Positions 36,945-46,105 of a stretch of 64,000 nucleotides of DNA are shown piece after piece. Position numbers and translations under genes: made by a program. A model generated the notes under the pieces. That model saw only the letters and a list, made by a program, of their open reading frames with translations. It had not been told where the DNA came from and did not search any database. Location of the stretch: NCBI RefSeq assembly GCF_014650755.1, contig NZ_BMVO01000007.1:1-64000 (forward strand), given 5' to 3'. How positions within the stretch are numbered: the first letter of the stretch is position 1; the number at the start of each line of letters is the position of its first letter. The stretch is from Streptomyces chryseus (lineage in GTDB: Bacteria > Actinomycetota > Actinomycetes > Streptomycetales > Streptomycetaceae).

Positions 36945-37424
36945 ATGGCCGGGAAGAACCGGGACCGGTTCTCCACCACCACCAGGATCCGGCTGCTCGG
37001 CGAGCAGACCGCCGCCCGTGTCTACCGCTCGCAGACGCGCCGTCAGGCCCGCCGCTCCCGGCTCACCGGCCGGGCCGCGCTGCTCGTGCTGGTCGTGTGC
37101 TCGCTGGTCGTGGCGCTCGCCTACCCGATGCGGCAGTACGTGTCGCAGCGCGGCGAGATCGCCGACCAGCAGCGCAAGATACGCGAGGCCGGCCGGCGGG
37201 TCGAGGAGCTGCGCGACGAGAAGGCCCGGCTCAAGGACGACGCGTACGTCGAGCGCCTGGCCCGCGAGCACCTGCATCTCGTACGGCCCGGCGAGACGGG
37301 GTTCACCGTCATCGACCCGCACGCCCGCGACCAGCGCCGCGAGGACCAGGGCGGCGCCGACCGCCCCTGGTACAGCAACCTCTGGGACGGCGTCGACAAG
37401 GCCGACCGCGCCACCCAGCAGTAA
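36945..37424 (+). CDS. divIC: Septum formation initiator DivIC/FtsB
   Basis: 159 residues from ATG 36945 (GGGAG upstream). A basic cytoplasmic N-terminus of ~45 residues, one membrane helix (GRAALLVLVVCSLVVALAY) and an extracytoplasmic coiled coil (QRGEIADQQRKIREAGRRVEELRDEKARL) are followed by YVERLAREHLHLVRPGE, the FtsB/DivIC signature. It forms a complex with FtsL (and FtsQ/DivIB) at division septa; in Streptomyces it matters for sporulation septation. Its position after eno is diagnostic. Confidence 0.92.
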   Translation: MAGKNRDRFSTTTRIRLLGEQTAARVYRSQTRRQARRSRLTGRAALLVLVVCSLVVALAYPMRQYVSQRGEIADQQRKIREAGRRVEELRDEKARLKDDAYVERLAREHLHLVRPGETGFTVIDPHARDQRREDQGGADRPWYSNLWDGVDKADRATQQ

Positions 37425-37463
37425 TCACCAGTCACCACCGAACACGAAGGCACGAACGCAACG

Positions 37464-38012
37464 ATGGACGCCGCACCCCCGACCACCCCGCGCACCGAGC
37501 CCACCGACGCGGACATCGACGCGTTCAAGCTCCAGTTGGGCCGCCCGCCGCGCGGACTGCGCGCCATCGCGCACCGCTGCCCCTGCGGACAGCCGGACGT
37601 GGTCGAGACGGCCCCGCGCCTGGAGGACGGCACGCCGTTCCCGACGCTGTACTACCTCACCTGCCCCCGCGCGGCCGGCGCGATCGGCACCCTGGAGGGC
37701 TCGGGCCTGATGAAGGAGATGCAGGACCGTCTCTCCGAGGACCCCGAGCTGGCCGCCGCCTACCGCGCCGCCCACGAGGACTACATCCGGCGCCGCGACG
37801 CCGTCGAGGTGCTCCAGGGCTTCCCGAGCGCGGGCGGCATGCCGGACCGCGTGAAGTGCCTGCACGTCCTGGTCGGCCACGCGCTGGCGGCCGGACCCGG
37901 CGTGAACCCGTTCGGCGACGAGGCGCTCGCGCTGCTGCCCGAGTGGTGGGCGAAGGGGCCGTGCGTGACGCCGTGCGGCGGGGACGACAGCGGCCAGGAG
38001 GACGGCAAGTGA
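37464..38012 (+). CDS. DUF501 family protein
   Basis: 182 residues. The DUF501 core is clear: FKLQLGRPPRGLRAIAHRCPCGQPDVV, FPTLYYLTCPRA, and VKCLHVLVGHALAAGPGVNPFGDEAL. Conserved Cys residues in CPCG, TCPR and KCLH suggest metal binding, but the function is unknown. Its stop overlaps the following ppx start (GTGA), and divIC-DUF501-ppx is a conserved actinobacterial string, so the three are probably one operon. Confidence 0.88.
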   Translation: MDAAPPTTPRTEPTDADIDAFKLQLGRPPRGLRAIAHRCPCGQPDVVETAPRLEDGTPFPTLYYLTCPRAAGAIGTLEGSGLMKEMQDRLSEDPELAAAYRAAHEDYIRRRDAVEVLQGFPSAGGMPDRVKCLHVLVGHALAAGPGVNPFGDEALALLPEWWAKGPCVTPCGGDDSGQEDGK

Positions 38013-38956
38013 CGAGCACCCGGGTCGCCGCGATCGACTGCGGCACCAACTCCGTCCGCCTCCTGGTCGCCGACACCGACCCGGCGACCGGCGAGCTCGT
38101 CGAGATCGACCGCCGGATGCGGATCGTGCGGCTCGGCCAGGACGTCGACCGCACCGGCCGGCTCGCCCCCGAGGCGCTGGAGCGCACCTTCGCGGCCTGC
38201 CGCGAGTACGCCGAGGTCATCAAGACGCACGGCGCCCAGCGGACCCGGTTCGTCGCCACCTCCGCCTCCCGCGACGCGGAGAACCGCGACGACTTCGTAC
38301 GGGGCGTACTCGACATCCTGGGCGTGGAGCCCGAGGTGATCACCGGTGACCAGGAGGCCGAGTTCTCCTTCACCGGCGCCACCAAGGAACTGACGGGCCG
38401 CGCGGACCTCACCGGGCCCTACCTCGTCGTGGACATCGGCGGCGGCTCCACGGAGTTCGTCGTGGGCGACGACCGGGTGCGGGCCGCCCGCTCCGTGGAC
38501 ATCGGCTGCGTACGGATGACCGAGCGCCACCTGGTGCGCGACGGCGTCGTCTCGGACCCGGCCGCCCCCGACCGGATCGCCGCCGTACGGGCCGACATCC
38601 GGGCCGCGCTCGACCTCGCCGAGGAGACCGTGCCGCTGCGCGAGGCGCACACCCTCGTCGGGCTCGCGGGGTCGGTGACGACCGTGGGCGCGATCGCGCT
38701 GGGCCTGAGCGCGTACGACTCGGCGGCGATCCACCACTCCCGCGTCCCGTACGAGCGGGTCAGGGAGATCACCGGCGAGCTGCTGGCCGCGACGCACGAC
38801 GAGCGGGCCGCGATCCCGGTCATGCACCCGGGCCGGGTTGATGTGATCGGCGCCGGAGCTCTCGTCCTGCTGGAGATCATGGAGCGCACCGGGGCCCGGG
38901 AAGTGGTGGTCAGCGAGCACGACATCCTCGACGGGATCGCCTGGTCCATCGCCTGA
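38009..38956 (+). CDS. Exopolyphosphatase, Ppx/GppA family
   Basis: 315 residues, GTG start overlapping the DUF501 stop. It has the ASKHA fold motifs: AAIDCGTNSVRLLVAD (phosphate 1), VATSASRDAENR, EAEFSFTGA, VVDIGGGSTEF (phosphate 2) and LVGLAGSVTTVGA (adenosine-like motif). At ~315 residues it is the short actinobacterial form (like Mycobacterium Ppx1/Ppx2) without the HD domain of GppA. It hydrolyses terminal phosphate from polyphosphate or pppGpp; which substrate is preferred cannot be decided here. Confidence 0.9.
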   Translation: MTSTRVAAIDCGTNSVRLLVADTDPATGELVEIDRRMRIVRLGQDVDRTGRLAPEALERTFAACREYAEVIKTHGAQRTRFVATSASRDAENRDDFVRGVLDILGVEPEVITGDQEAEFSFTGATKELTGRADLTGPYLVVDIGGGSTEFVVGDDRVRAARSVDIGCVRMTERHLVRDGVVSDPAAPDRIAAVRADIRAALDLAEETVPLREAHTLVGLAGSVTTVGAIALGLSAYDSAAIHHSRVPYERVREITGELLAATHDERAAIPVMHPGRVDVIGAGALVLLEIMERTGAREVVVSEHDILDGIAWSIA

Positions 38957-38966
38957 CGGAAGAACT

Positions 38967-38984
38967 TCGTGAAGTTCTTCACAA
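38967..38984. promoter_or_regulatory. Rex-type operator (ROP), site 1, upstream of ndh
   Basis: TCGTGAA-GTTC-TTCACAA matches the Streptomyces Rex consensus TTGTGAA-N4-TTCACAA at 13 of 14 half-site positions. It lies 320 bp before the ndh start and also forms part of the longer palindrome GAAGAACTTC-GT-GAAGTTCTTC (38959-38980) right after the ppx stop, which could serve as a terminator hairpin. Confidence 0.65.
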
Positions 38985-39251
38985 GGAATTGGGGCCTCTG
39001 GGCCTACGAATCAGGGACCAATGGCCCTCCGGAGGCCCAACTCCGGGGGGCTGCCCGCATTTCGGACGGCTTGGAGAGCGTCACGCCGGGATGAACCGGC
39101 CCCGTGGCCCGCCGGTGGTACAGCCGCCGAAACCCGCCATGCGTCCAGCTCACGGGGGGTTTTCAACGTCCTGCCGTACACCCTGGTTCCCCCGCCGCGC
39201 CATGACCTGGATCACGTGGGCGGCGGAGTGTAGCAGAGGTGCCCGAAGTGC

Positions 39252-39269
39252 TTGTGAAGGGGCTCACGA
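39252..39269. promoter_or_regulatory. Rex-type operator (ROP), site 2, at the ndh promoter
   Basis: TTGTGAA-GGGG-CTCACGA matches the Rex consensus at 12 of 14 half-site positions and lies 35 bp before the ndh start codon. A GATACT box (39291-39296) lies 7 nt before the ATG, so a bound Rex dimer would cover the -35 region. The rest of the 347-bp gap holds no gene I can support. Confidence 0.6.
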
Positions 39270-39303
39270 GCCACCCCCGTCCGAGGGGTGGATACTCGAT
39301 GGC

Positions 39304-40698
39304 ATGAGCACCACGGAGCGTCCCAGGATCCTCGTAGTAGGCGGTGGGTACGTAGGCCTGTACGCAGCACGGCGCATTCTCAAGAAGATGCGCTACGCGG
39401 AAGCGACCGTCACGGTCGTCGACCCGCGCTCGTACATGACGTACCAGCCCTTCCTCCCCGAAGCTGCCGCCGGCAGCATCTCGCCGAGGCACGTCGTCGT
39501 ACCCCTGCGACGCGTCCTGCCCAAGGCCGAGGTGCTCACCGGTCGGGTCACGACCATCGATCAGGACCGCAAGGTCGCCACCGTCGCGCCGCTCGTCGGC
39601 GAGGCGTACGAGCTGCCCTTCGACTACCTGGTGGTCGCACTCGGCGCGGTTTCCCGCACCTTCCCGATCCCCGGCCTGGCCGAGCAGGGCATCGGCATGA
39701 AGGGCGTGGAGGAGGCCATCGGCCTTCGCAACCACGTCCTGGAACAGCTCGACAAGGCCGACTCCACGACCGACGAGAACGTCCGCCGCAAGGCGCTGAC
39801 CTTCGTCTTCGTGGGCGGCGGCTTCGCCGGCGCCGAGACCATCGGCGAGGTGGAGGACATGGCCCGCGACGCGGCCAAGTACTACACCAGCGTCAAGCGC
39901 GAGGACATGCGCTTCCTGCTCGTCGACGTGGCCGACAAGATCCTCCCCGAGGTCGGGCCCGAGCTCGGCAAGTGGGGCAAGGAGCACCTCGAGGGCCGCG
40001 GCATCGAGGTCTACCTCAAGACCGGCATGGACTCCTGCGTGGACGGCCACGTGGTGCTGAACAACGGCCTCGAGGTCGACTCCAACACCATCGTGTGGAC
40101 CGCCGGCGTGAAGCCGAACCCGGCGCTGGCCCGCTACGGCCTGCCGCTCGGCCCCCGCGGCCACGTGGACACCCAGACGACGCTCCAGGTGCAGGGCACC
40201 GACTACATCTGGGCCGCGGGCGACAACGCCCAGGTCCCGGACGTCGCCGCCCGCAAGGCCGGCGTGGAGAACGCCTGGTGCCCGCCGAACGCCCAGCACG
40301 CGCTGCGCCAGGCCAAGGTCCTCGGCGACAACGTGGTCTCCGGCATGCGGGGCTTCCCGCAGAAGGAGTACAGCCACGCCAACAAGGGCGCCGTCGCCGG
40401 CCTCGGCCTGCACAAGGGCGTCGCGATGATCGTCATGGGCAAGATGAAGATCAAGCTCAAGGGCCGTCTCGCCTGGTACATGCACCGTGGCTACCACGGT
40501 CTGGCCGTGCCCACCTGGAACCGCAAGATCCGCGTCGTCGCCGACTGGACCCTCGCGATGTTCCTCAAGCGCGAGGTCGTCTCGCTCGGCGCCATGGAGA
40601 CTCCGCGCGAGGAGTTCTACGAGGCCGCCAAGCCCGCCCCGGCCCCCGCCGCCAAGACGGGCGCGCCCGTCGGCAACGAGAAGGCCAAGGCGTCCTGA
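39304..40698 (+). CDS. ndh: Type II NADH:quinone dehydrogenase
   Basis: 464 residues. FAD-binding ILVVGGGYVGLYAAR at the N-terminus, second dinucleotide fold FVFVGGGFAGAET (NADH), and the C-terminal FAD contact IWAAGDNAQVPDVA. The C-terminal ~100 residues contain the amphipathic membrane-binding region (KIKLKGRLAWYMHRGYHGLAVP). Single-subunit, non-proton-pumping oxidation of NADH with transfer of electrons to menaquinone at the inner membrane face. Two Rex-like operators upstream suggest repression at low NADH/NAD+. The Ala/Pro/Lys-rich last 25 residues are variable. Confidence 0.93.
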   Translation: MSTTERPRILVVGGGYVGLYAARRILKKMRYAEATVTVVDPRSYMTYQPFLPEAAAGSISPRHVVVPLRRVLPKAEVLTGRVTTIDQDRKVATVAPLVGEAYELPFDYLVVALGAVSRTFPIPGLAEQGIGMKGVEEAIGLRNHVLEQLDKADSTTDENVRRKALTFVFVGGGFAGAETIGEVEDMARDAAKYYTSVKREDMRFLLVDVADKILPEVGPELGKWGKEHLEGRGIEVYLKTGMDSCVDGHVVLNNGLEVDSNTIVWTAGVKPNPALARYGLPLGPRGHVDTQTTLQVQGTDYIWAAGDNAQVPDVAARKAGVENAWCPPNAQHALRQAKVLGDNVVSGMRGFPQKEYSHANKGAVAGLGLHKGVAMIVMGKMKIKLKGRLAWYMHRGYHGLAVPTWNRKIRVVADWTLAMFLKREVVSLGAMETPREEFYEAAKPAPAPAAKTGAPVGNEKAKAS

Positions 40699-40746
40699 CG
40701 CCGCTCCACCGGCTCTAGACGCCGGGCAGTACGCAGTAAGCGCAGC

Positions 40747-40790
40747 CCGAAGGGGCCGCCCGCCATCCGTGGTGCGGGCGGCCCCTTCGG
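40747..40790. terminator. Terminator after ndh
   Basis: A perfect 17-bp stem starting CCGAAGGGGCCG (40747-40763 with 40774-40790) and a 10-nt loop. Confidence 0.9.
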
Positions 40791-40899
40791 CGTACGCGCG
40801 AAGGACCGGCCGCACGGGGAATGCCACCGGGTGTCCTCCCGTGTTATCTGGGGTGAACGCTCAGTGATCCGGGCAAACACTGTCACGGAGGTGTGCACC

Positions 40900-42219
40900 A
40901 TGGCCGACGCCGCCCTGCGGCTGACCACGCTCGCCGAGGAACTTCTCGGAACCCCCCTACCGGTCCGCGTACGCGCCTGGGACGGCAGCGAAGCCGGCCC
41001 CGCCGACGCGCCGGTCCTCGTCGTCCGAAGCCGCCGCGCCCTGCGCCGCCTGCTGTGGAAGCCCGGTGAACTCGGCCTGGCCCGCGCGTGGGTGGCGGGC
41101 GAGCTCGACATCGAGGGCGACCTGTACGAGGCCCTCGACCGCATCGCCGGGCTGCTCTGGGACCGCGGGGCCGGGACGAAGTCCGTCGTCCACGCCGTCC
41201 AGGCGGTGCGCGACCCGCGCCTGCGCGCCGGCGCCCGCGAACTGATCGGCCTCGCCGGGCCCTGGCCGCCCCCGCCCCCGCCCCCCGAGGAGGTCAGACG
41301 CCGCACCGGGCCGCTGCACACCAAGCGGCGCGACAAGGAGGCGATCAGCCACCACTACGACGTGGGCAACGACTTCTACGGGCTGGTGCTCGGCCCCTCG
41401 ATGGTCTACTCGTGCGCGTACTTCGGCGAAGGCGCCGGGGGGACGACCCTCGAAGAGGCCCAGCACGCCAAGCTGGACCTGATCAGCCGCAAGCTCGGGC
41501 TCCGGGAAGGGACCCGGCTGCTGGACGTGGGCTGCGGCTGGGGCTCCATGGCGATCCACGCGGCGCGCGAGTACGGCGCCCGGGTCACCGGCATCACGCT
41601 GTCCAAGGAGCAGGCGGCGTACGCCCGCAAGCGCGTCGCCCACGAGGGCCTGACCGACCGCGTCGAGATCCGGGTGCAGGACTACCGGGACGTCACGGAC
41701 GGCCCCTACGACGCGATTTCGTCGATCGGCATGGCCGAGCACGTCGGCTCGGTCCAGTACCGGCAGTACGCCGACGACCTGTTCGCCCTGCTGAAGCCGG
41801 GCGGGCGGCTGCTCAACCACCAGATCGCGCGGCGCCCCGAGCCGAACGAAGAGGCGTACCACGTGGACGAGTTCATCGACGCGTACGTCTTCCCCGACGG
41901 CGAGCTCGCGCCGCTCGGCCGCACCGTGGGGACGCTGGAGGACGCGGGCTTCGAGGTCCGCGACGTCGAGTCGATCCGCGAGCACTACGCCCTGACGCTG
42001 CGCCGGTGGGTCGCGAACCTGGAGACCAACTGGTCCGCGGCGGTACGGGCGACCTCCCTGGGCAGGGCCCGCGTCTGGCGGCTCTACATGGCCGCCTCGG
42101 CGCTCTCCTTCGAGCGCAACAAGATCGGCGTCAACCAAGTCCTCGCCGTACGGCCAGGCAAGGACGGTACGTCCGGGATGCCGCTGCGGGCCCGGACCTG
42201 GAACCCGGCGCCCCGGTAA
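40900..42219 (+). CDS. Cyclopropane-fatty-acyl-phospholipid synthase-like methyltransferase
   Basis: 439 residues; ATG 40900 with GGAGG 7 nt upstream. An N-terminal ~110-residue domain typical of bacterial Cfa is followed by the core: KEAISHHYDVGNDFYGLVLG and MVYSCAYF, SAM motif LLDVGCGWGSMAIHAA, GITLSKEQAAYA, SIGMAEHVG and FIDAYVFPDGEL. It transfers a methylene or methyl group from SAM to the double bond of membrane phospholipid acyl chains; products may be cyclopropane or 10-methyl acids. Neighbour ndh is separated by a terminator, so the gene has its own promoter. Confidence 0.9.
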   Translation: MADAALRLTTLAEELLGTPLPVRVRAWDGSEAGPADAPVLVVRSRRALRRLLWKPGELGLARAWVAGELDIEGDLYEALDRIAGLLWDRGAGTKSVVHAVQAVRDPRLRAGARELIGLAGPWPPPPPPPEEVRRRTGPLHTKRRDKEAISHHYDVGNDFYGLVLGPSMVYSCAYFGEGAGGTTLEEAQHAKLDLISRKLGLREGTRLLDVGCGWGSMAIHAAREYGARVTGITLSKEQAAYARKRVAHEGLTDRVEIRVQDYRDVTDGPYDAISSIGMAEHVGSVQYRQYADDLFALLKPGGRLLNHQIARRPEPNEEAYHVDEFIDAYVFPDGELAPLGRTVGTLEDAGFEVRDVESIREHYALTLRRWVANLETNWSAAVRATSLGRARVWRLYMAASALSFERNKIGVNQVLAVRPGKDGTSGMPLRARTWNPAPR

Positions 42220-42240
42220 CGCGCCCCGCCGGGACACGGC

Positions 42241-42270
42241 GAAGGGCCGGCCCCCGTGGACCGGCCCTTC
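42241..42270. terminator. Bidirectional terminator between cfa-like and ABC genes
   Basis: GAAGGGCCGG (42241-42250) pairs with CCGGCCCTTC (42261-42270), 10-nt loop, between convergent genes. Confidence 0.85.
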
Positions 42271-42297
42271 ACCCCGCGCTCACCGGGCGGCGTACTC

Positions 42298-44826
42298 CTA
42301 CTCGGCCTTGATGGCGTCGAGCATGTTCAGCTTGGCCGCGCTGCGGGCCGGCCACATCGCCGCCAGCACGCCGACGACCGCCGCCAGCAGCAGGAAGACG
42401 CCGATCCGGTCCCACGGCAGGACCAGGGCGTAACCCGGCACCTGGTCCCGGACCGTCTGGCCGATGGCCCAGCCCAGGAACGTACCGAGGCCGACACCGA
42501 TCACCGCGCCGAAGAGCGAGATGACCACGGCCTCCAGCCGGATCATGGTCTTGACCCTGCGGCGGTCGAGACCGATCGCGCGCAGCATGCCGATCTCCTG
42601 CTGACGCTCGAAGACGGACATCGCCAGGGTGTTGATGACACCGAGCACCGCGATCAGCAGGGCCATGCCCAGCAGGCCGTACATGATGTTCAGCATGGTG
42701 TTGATCATGCCGCCGAACTGGTTGCGGATGTCCTGCTGGTCCATCACGCTGATCGCCGGGTTCTGCCCCAGCGCGTCCACGAGCGCCTTCTCGTTCGCCT
42801 CGCTCGCGCCGCCGTCCGTCTTCACCCAGATCTCGCGGATGTACGGCTTGGCCTGGTGCTCGACGACGGCCTTCTGGTCGATGAGGACCGGCGAGAGGAA
42901 CTCGTTCCCCTTGTACGTCGCGCCGACCGTCAGCTTCCCCTTCTTGCCGTCGGCCCACTCCACGGGCAGGCTGTCGCCGACCTTGAAGCCGCGGCTCTTC
43001 GCCGTCTTGTCGTCGACCGCGATCGCGCCCTCGGCCAGCGAGTCCAGCGAGCCGGCGACCGGCGTGACGTTGATGAGCCGCTCGACGTCGCCCGGCGTGA
43101 CACCGGAGGCCGCGGCCCACTCGCCCTTCAGCTCGAAGTCGGCGGCCGTCTGCGGGGAGAGGGCGGACACACCCGGGACCTTCTCCAGCGCGGTGAGCGC
43201 CGACGTGTCCAGCGAACCGCCGCCGGCCATCGTGAACATGTAGTCGGCCTTGATGTTGTCCGTGGTCATCTTGTCCACGGCCCGGCCCATCGTGACGCCC
43301 AGCACGGACAGCCCGGTGACCAGGGTGAGGCCGATGGCCAGCGCCGACGCGGTGGCTCCGGTGCGCCGCGGGTTGCGGACCGCGTTCTGGCCGGCCAGCG
43401 TGCCCGACACCCCGAAGAGCTTGCTGATCAGCGGCCGTACGAGCGCGATGACCGGGCGGGACAGCAGCGGGATCAGGACGATGATGCCGATCAGCGCGAA
43501 GAACGCGCCGGCCCCGATGAGCATCCGGCCGTCCTTGCCGGCCGCCGCGCCGGCGAGGATGCCCGCCGCGCCCAGCAGCGTGATGAAACCGCCGATGGAG
43601 TTGCGTACGACGAGCGACTTGGTGGTCGGAGCCGCGTGCACGCTGCTCATCGCCGCCACCGGCGGGATCTTCGCGGCCCGGCGGGCGGGCAGCCAGGCGG
43701 CGAGCATGGTGACCAGCACACCCACGGCGAAGGCGGCGGCGATCGCGGTGGGCGAGACGATCAGCGGACCGGCCGGCATCTTCGCGCCGAACATGGACAT
43801 CGCGGAGCGCAGCCCGGTCGCGAGCCCGAGTCCGAGGACGAAGCCGACCACGGAGGCGATCGCGCCGACCAGCATGGCTTCGAGCAGCACGGAACGCTTG
43901 ACCTGGCGGCGCGAGGCGCCGACCGCGCGCATCAGCGCCAGTTCCCTGGTGCGCTGGGCGACCAGCATCGTGAAGGTGTTGGAGATCAGGAAGACGCCGA
44001 CGAAGAGCGCGATCGCGGCGAAGGCGAGCAGCACCTGGTTCAGCGCGCTCAGACCTTCCTCGATCATCTTCGCCTGGTCGTCGGCGAGCTCCTTGCCCGT
44101 CTGCGCCTCGGCCTCCTTCGGCAGCAGCGGCTTCACCGCGTCGAGCAGCTTCTGCTCGGAGGTGCCGGAGTCGGCGGCGATCGTGACGTCCTTGAAGTGG
44201 CCGGGCGTCAGGTAGAGCTTCTGGGCGACCGGAGTGTCGAAGAGCACCAGCGAGCCGCCGGCGTTGACCTGGCCGTCCTCGGTGGTGAAGACACCGGAGA
44301 GCGTGTACTCCTTCACCGGGCCGTTGGTCGCGACGCGCACGGGGTCACCGGTGCGGTACTCGCCCTTGTCGGCGGTGGCCCGGTCGAGGGCGATCTCACC
44401 CGCCTTCGCGGGGCCGGAGCCGTCGGTGAAGTCGTACGCCGGGTCCTCGCCGTTCGCGCCCGGCTCGAAGTTCGCGCCGGTGTTGGACCAGCCGTTGCCG
44501 ATCAGCTTGCCGTCGGGGTCGGCGACCCCGGCGAAGCCGGAGACCCGGCCGGTGGCGGAGGCGACGCCGTCCAGGCCCTGGATCTTCTTCAGGGTCCGGG
44601 CGTCTATGCCCTGGTCCTTCTTGCCGTTCTCGAGGTCGGGGTAGGTGGTGACCGCGACGGCGACGTCCTTGTAGCTCTTCGCGGACTGGTTGCTGTAGGC
44701 GTTGGAGAGGGTGTCGGTGAAGACCAGGGTGCCGGACACGAAGGCCACGCCGAGCATTACGGCGAGCACGGTCATCAGCAGCCTGGCCTTGTGCGCGAGC
44801 ACATTGCGCAGGGCGGTACGGAGCAT
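42298..44826 (-). CDS. ABC transporter permease, FtsX/MacB superfamily (second copy)
   Basis: 842 residues with the same double-FtsX architecture as 8198-10783: an N-terminal helix (KARLLMTVLAVMLGVAFVSGTLVF), a large outer domain, an FtsX core with QRTRELALMRAVGASRRQVKR, a second outer domain and a second core with ERQQEIGMLRAIGLDRRRVKT, ending in ARSAAKLNMLDAIKAE. ATG 44826 is preceded by AGGAAC. It lies 112 bp downstream of its ATPase. The shared N-terminal TLVFTDT motif and near-identical partner ATPases show the two systems come from a duplication. Confidence 0.9.
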   Translation of the reverse strand: MLRTALRNVLAHKARLLMTVLAVMLGVAFVSGTLVFTDTLSNAYSNQSAKSYKDVAVAVTTYPDLENGKKDQGIDARTLKKIQGLDGVASATGRVSGFAGVADPDGKLIGNGWSNTGANFEPGANGEDPAYDFTDGSGPAKAGEIALDRATADKGEYRTGDPVRVATNGPVKEYTLSGVFTTEDGQVNAGGSLVLFDTPVAQKLYLTPGHFKDVTIAADSGTSEQKLLDAVKPLLPKEAEAQTGKELADDQAKMIEEGLSALNQVLLAFAAIALFVGVFLISNTFTMLVAQRTRELALMRAVGASRRQVKRSVLLEAMLVGAIASVVGFVLGLGLATGLRSAMSMFGAKMPAGPLIVSPTAIAAAFAVGVLVTMLAAWLPARRAAKIPPVAAMSSVHAAPTTKSLVVRNSIGGFITLLGAAGILAGAAAGKDGRMLIGAGAFFALIGIIVLIPLLSRPVIALVRPLISKLFGVSGTLAGQNAVRNPRRTGATASALAIGLTLVTGLSVLGVTMGRAVDKMTTDNIKADYMFTMAGGGSLDTSALTALEKVPGVSALSPQTAADFELKGEWAAASGVTPGDVERLINVTPVAGSLDSLAEGAIAVDDKTAKSRGFKVGDSLPVEWADGKKGKLTVGATYKGNEFLSPVLIDQKAVVEHQAKPYIREIWVKTDGGASEANEKALVDALGQNPAISVMDQQDIRNQFGGMINTMLNIMYGLLGMALLIAVLGVINTLAMSVFERQQEIGMLRAIGLDRRRVKTMIRLEAVVISLFGAVIGVGLGTFLGWAIGQTVRDQVPGYALVLPWDRIGVFLLLAAVVGVLAAMWPARSAAKLNMLDAIKAE

Positions 44827-44938
44827 GTTCCTGTCAGTCCTGGTGGTGGAAGCGGCGGCCGGGTGGGGGCGAGCTCTCGCGGGTCAGCTGCCGGACGGCG
44901 GCTGCGGCCTTTCGGCTGTCGCGGTCAGCTGCCGGTGG

Positions 44939-45715
44939 TCAGCTGGTGCGGCCCTTGGAGTCGAACTCCTTCATCCGGTCGAGGACGCCGTCCGCCGTCG
45001 GGCTCAGCATCTCGTCGACGATCCGGCCGTCGGCCAGGAAGATCACGCGGTCCGCGTACGACGCGGCCGACGGGTCGTGGGTCACCATGACGACGGTCTG
45101 GCCGAGCTCGCGAACCGAGTTGCGCAGGAAGCCGAGGACCTCGGCGCCCGAGCGCGAGTCCAGGTTTCCGGTCGGCTCGTCACCGAACATGATCTCCGGC
45201 CTGCTCGCCAGGGCGCGGGCCACGGCGACGCGCTGCTGCTGGCCGCCGGAGAGCTGCGCGGGGCGGTGGCTGAGGCGGTCGGAGAGGCCGACCATGTCGA
45301 TGACCGTCTTCAGCCACTCCTGGTCGGGCTTGCGGCCCGCGATGTCCATCGGCAGCGTGATGTTCTCGGCGGCGGTCAGCGTCGGCAGCAGGTTGAACGC
45401 CTGGAAGATGAAGCCGATCTTGTCCCGGCGCAGCTGCGTGAGCTGCTTGTCCTTCAGGGTGCCCAGCTCGGTCTCGCCGATCCGCACGGACCCCGAGCTG
45501 AACGAGTCCAGACCCGCCACGCAGTGCATGAGCGTCGACTTGCCGGAACCGGACGGTCCCATGATCGCGGTGAACTCACCTTGGCGGAAGTCCACGGTCA
45601 CCCGGTCCAGGGCGACCACCTGGGTCTCGCCCTGCCCGTAGACCTTCGAAAGCTCCGTGGCGCGTGCGGCCACCGCCGTCGTGCGGTGGGCGGTGGCGGT
45701 GGGGGTGGTGGTCAC
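44939..45715 (-). CDS. ABC transporter ATP-binding protein (LolD/MacB type, second copy)
   Basis: 258 residues, GTG start with CAGGAG upstream. Walker A GPSGSGKS, signature LSGGQQQR, Walker B IMFGDEPTGNLDS and VMVTHD are intact. Most of its length is close to the ATPase at 7413-8201, including the C-terminal ADGRIVDEM..SPTAD..LDRMK.FD..GRTS run, so paralogy is obvious by eye. It forms an operon with the permease downstream and is transcribed away from the bldA tRNA gene; the 390-bp gap between them contains promoters but no coding sequence I can support. Confidence 0.92.
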   Translation of the reverse strand: MTTTPTATAHRTTAVAARATELSKVYGQGETQVVALDRVTVDFRQGEFTAIMGPSGSGKSTLMHCVAGLDSFSSGSVRIGETELGTLKDKQLTQLRRDKIGFIFQAFNLLPTLTAAENITLPMDIAGRKPDQEWLKTVIDMVGLSDRLSHRPAQLSGGQQQRVAVARALASRPEIMFGDEPTGNLDSRSGAEVLGFLRNSVRELGQTVVMVTHDPSAASYADRVIFLADGRIVDEMLSPTADGVLDRMKEFDSKGRTS

Positions 45716-46045
45716 GAGAGGGCACTCCTGTCGGGGACGTGTAAAGGGACCCCTTCATCGTCCCGTCCGGCGGGCGCCCGCGGATCAGCCCTCGTGCCCG
45801 TTCGGGTGGCCCTCTTGAGTCGCATCGCCGGACACGCCCGTCCTCCTTTGGTATGACGCCGTCCCTGAGGCGGGCCCCGGGGGCGCCCCGGGCCCCGCGC
45901 CGGCCGCGCGCAGTCGAGTTTGCGCCTTTCCCGCAGGCAGTCGTCCGGGCCCGCCCACCGCGCCCGGCATGTGCCGACGGCTCATTACGCACGCTGACAC
46001 ACCCTCAGGCGCCAATAAAATAAGACAACATCGGCCGAGTGTTCC

Positions 46046-46074
46046 GCTGTTCGGGGGAAGCGTCCGGATAGGCT
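46046..46074 (+). promoter_or_regulatory. Possible bldA promoter
   Basis: TAGGCT (46069-46074) is a good actinobacterial -10 element, 32 nt before the mature tRNA. The -35 (around GCTGTT, 46046-46051) is poor. An AT-rich run (46011-46029) upstream is unusual for this region and could act as an UP element. Confidence 0.35.
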
Positions 46075-46105
46075 CTGACCCGCGAATTGCGGAGCCGCGC
46101 ACCTT

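Noticed and set aside
42256..45090. Very long + strand open frame antisense to the ABC permease
   Set aside because: It has low-complexity His/Arg/Asp/Gly composition and no domain; the minus strand encodes a clear FtsX permease.
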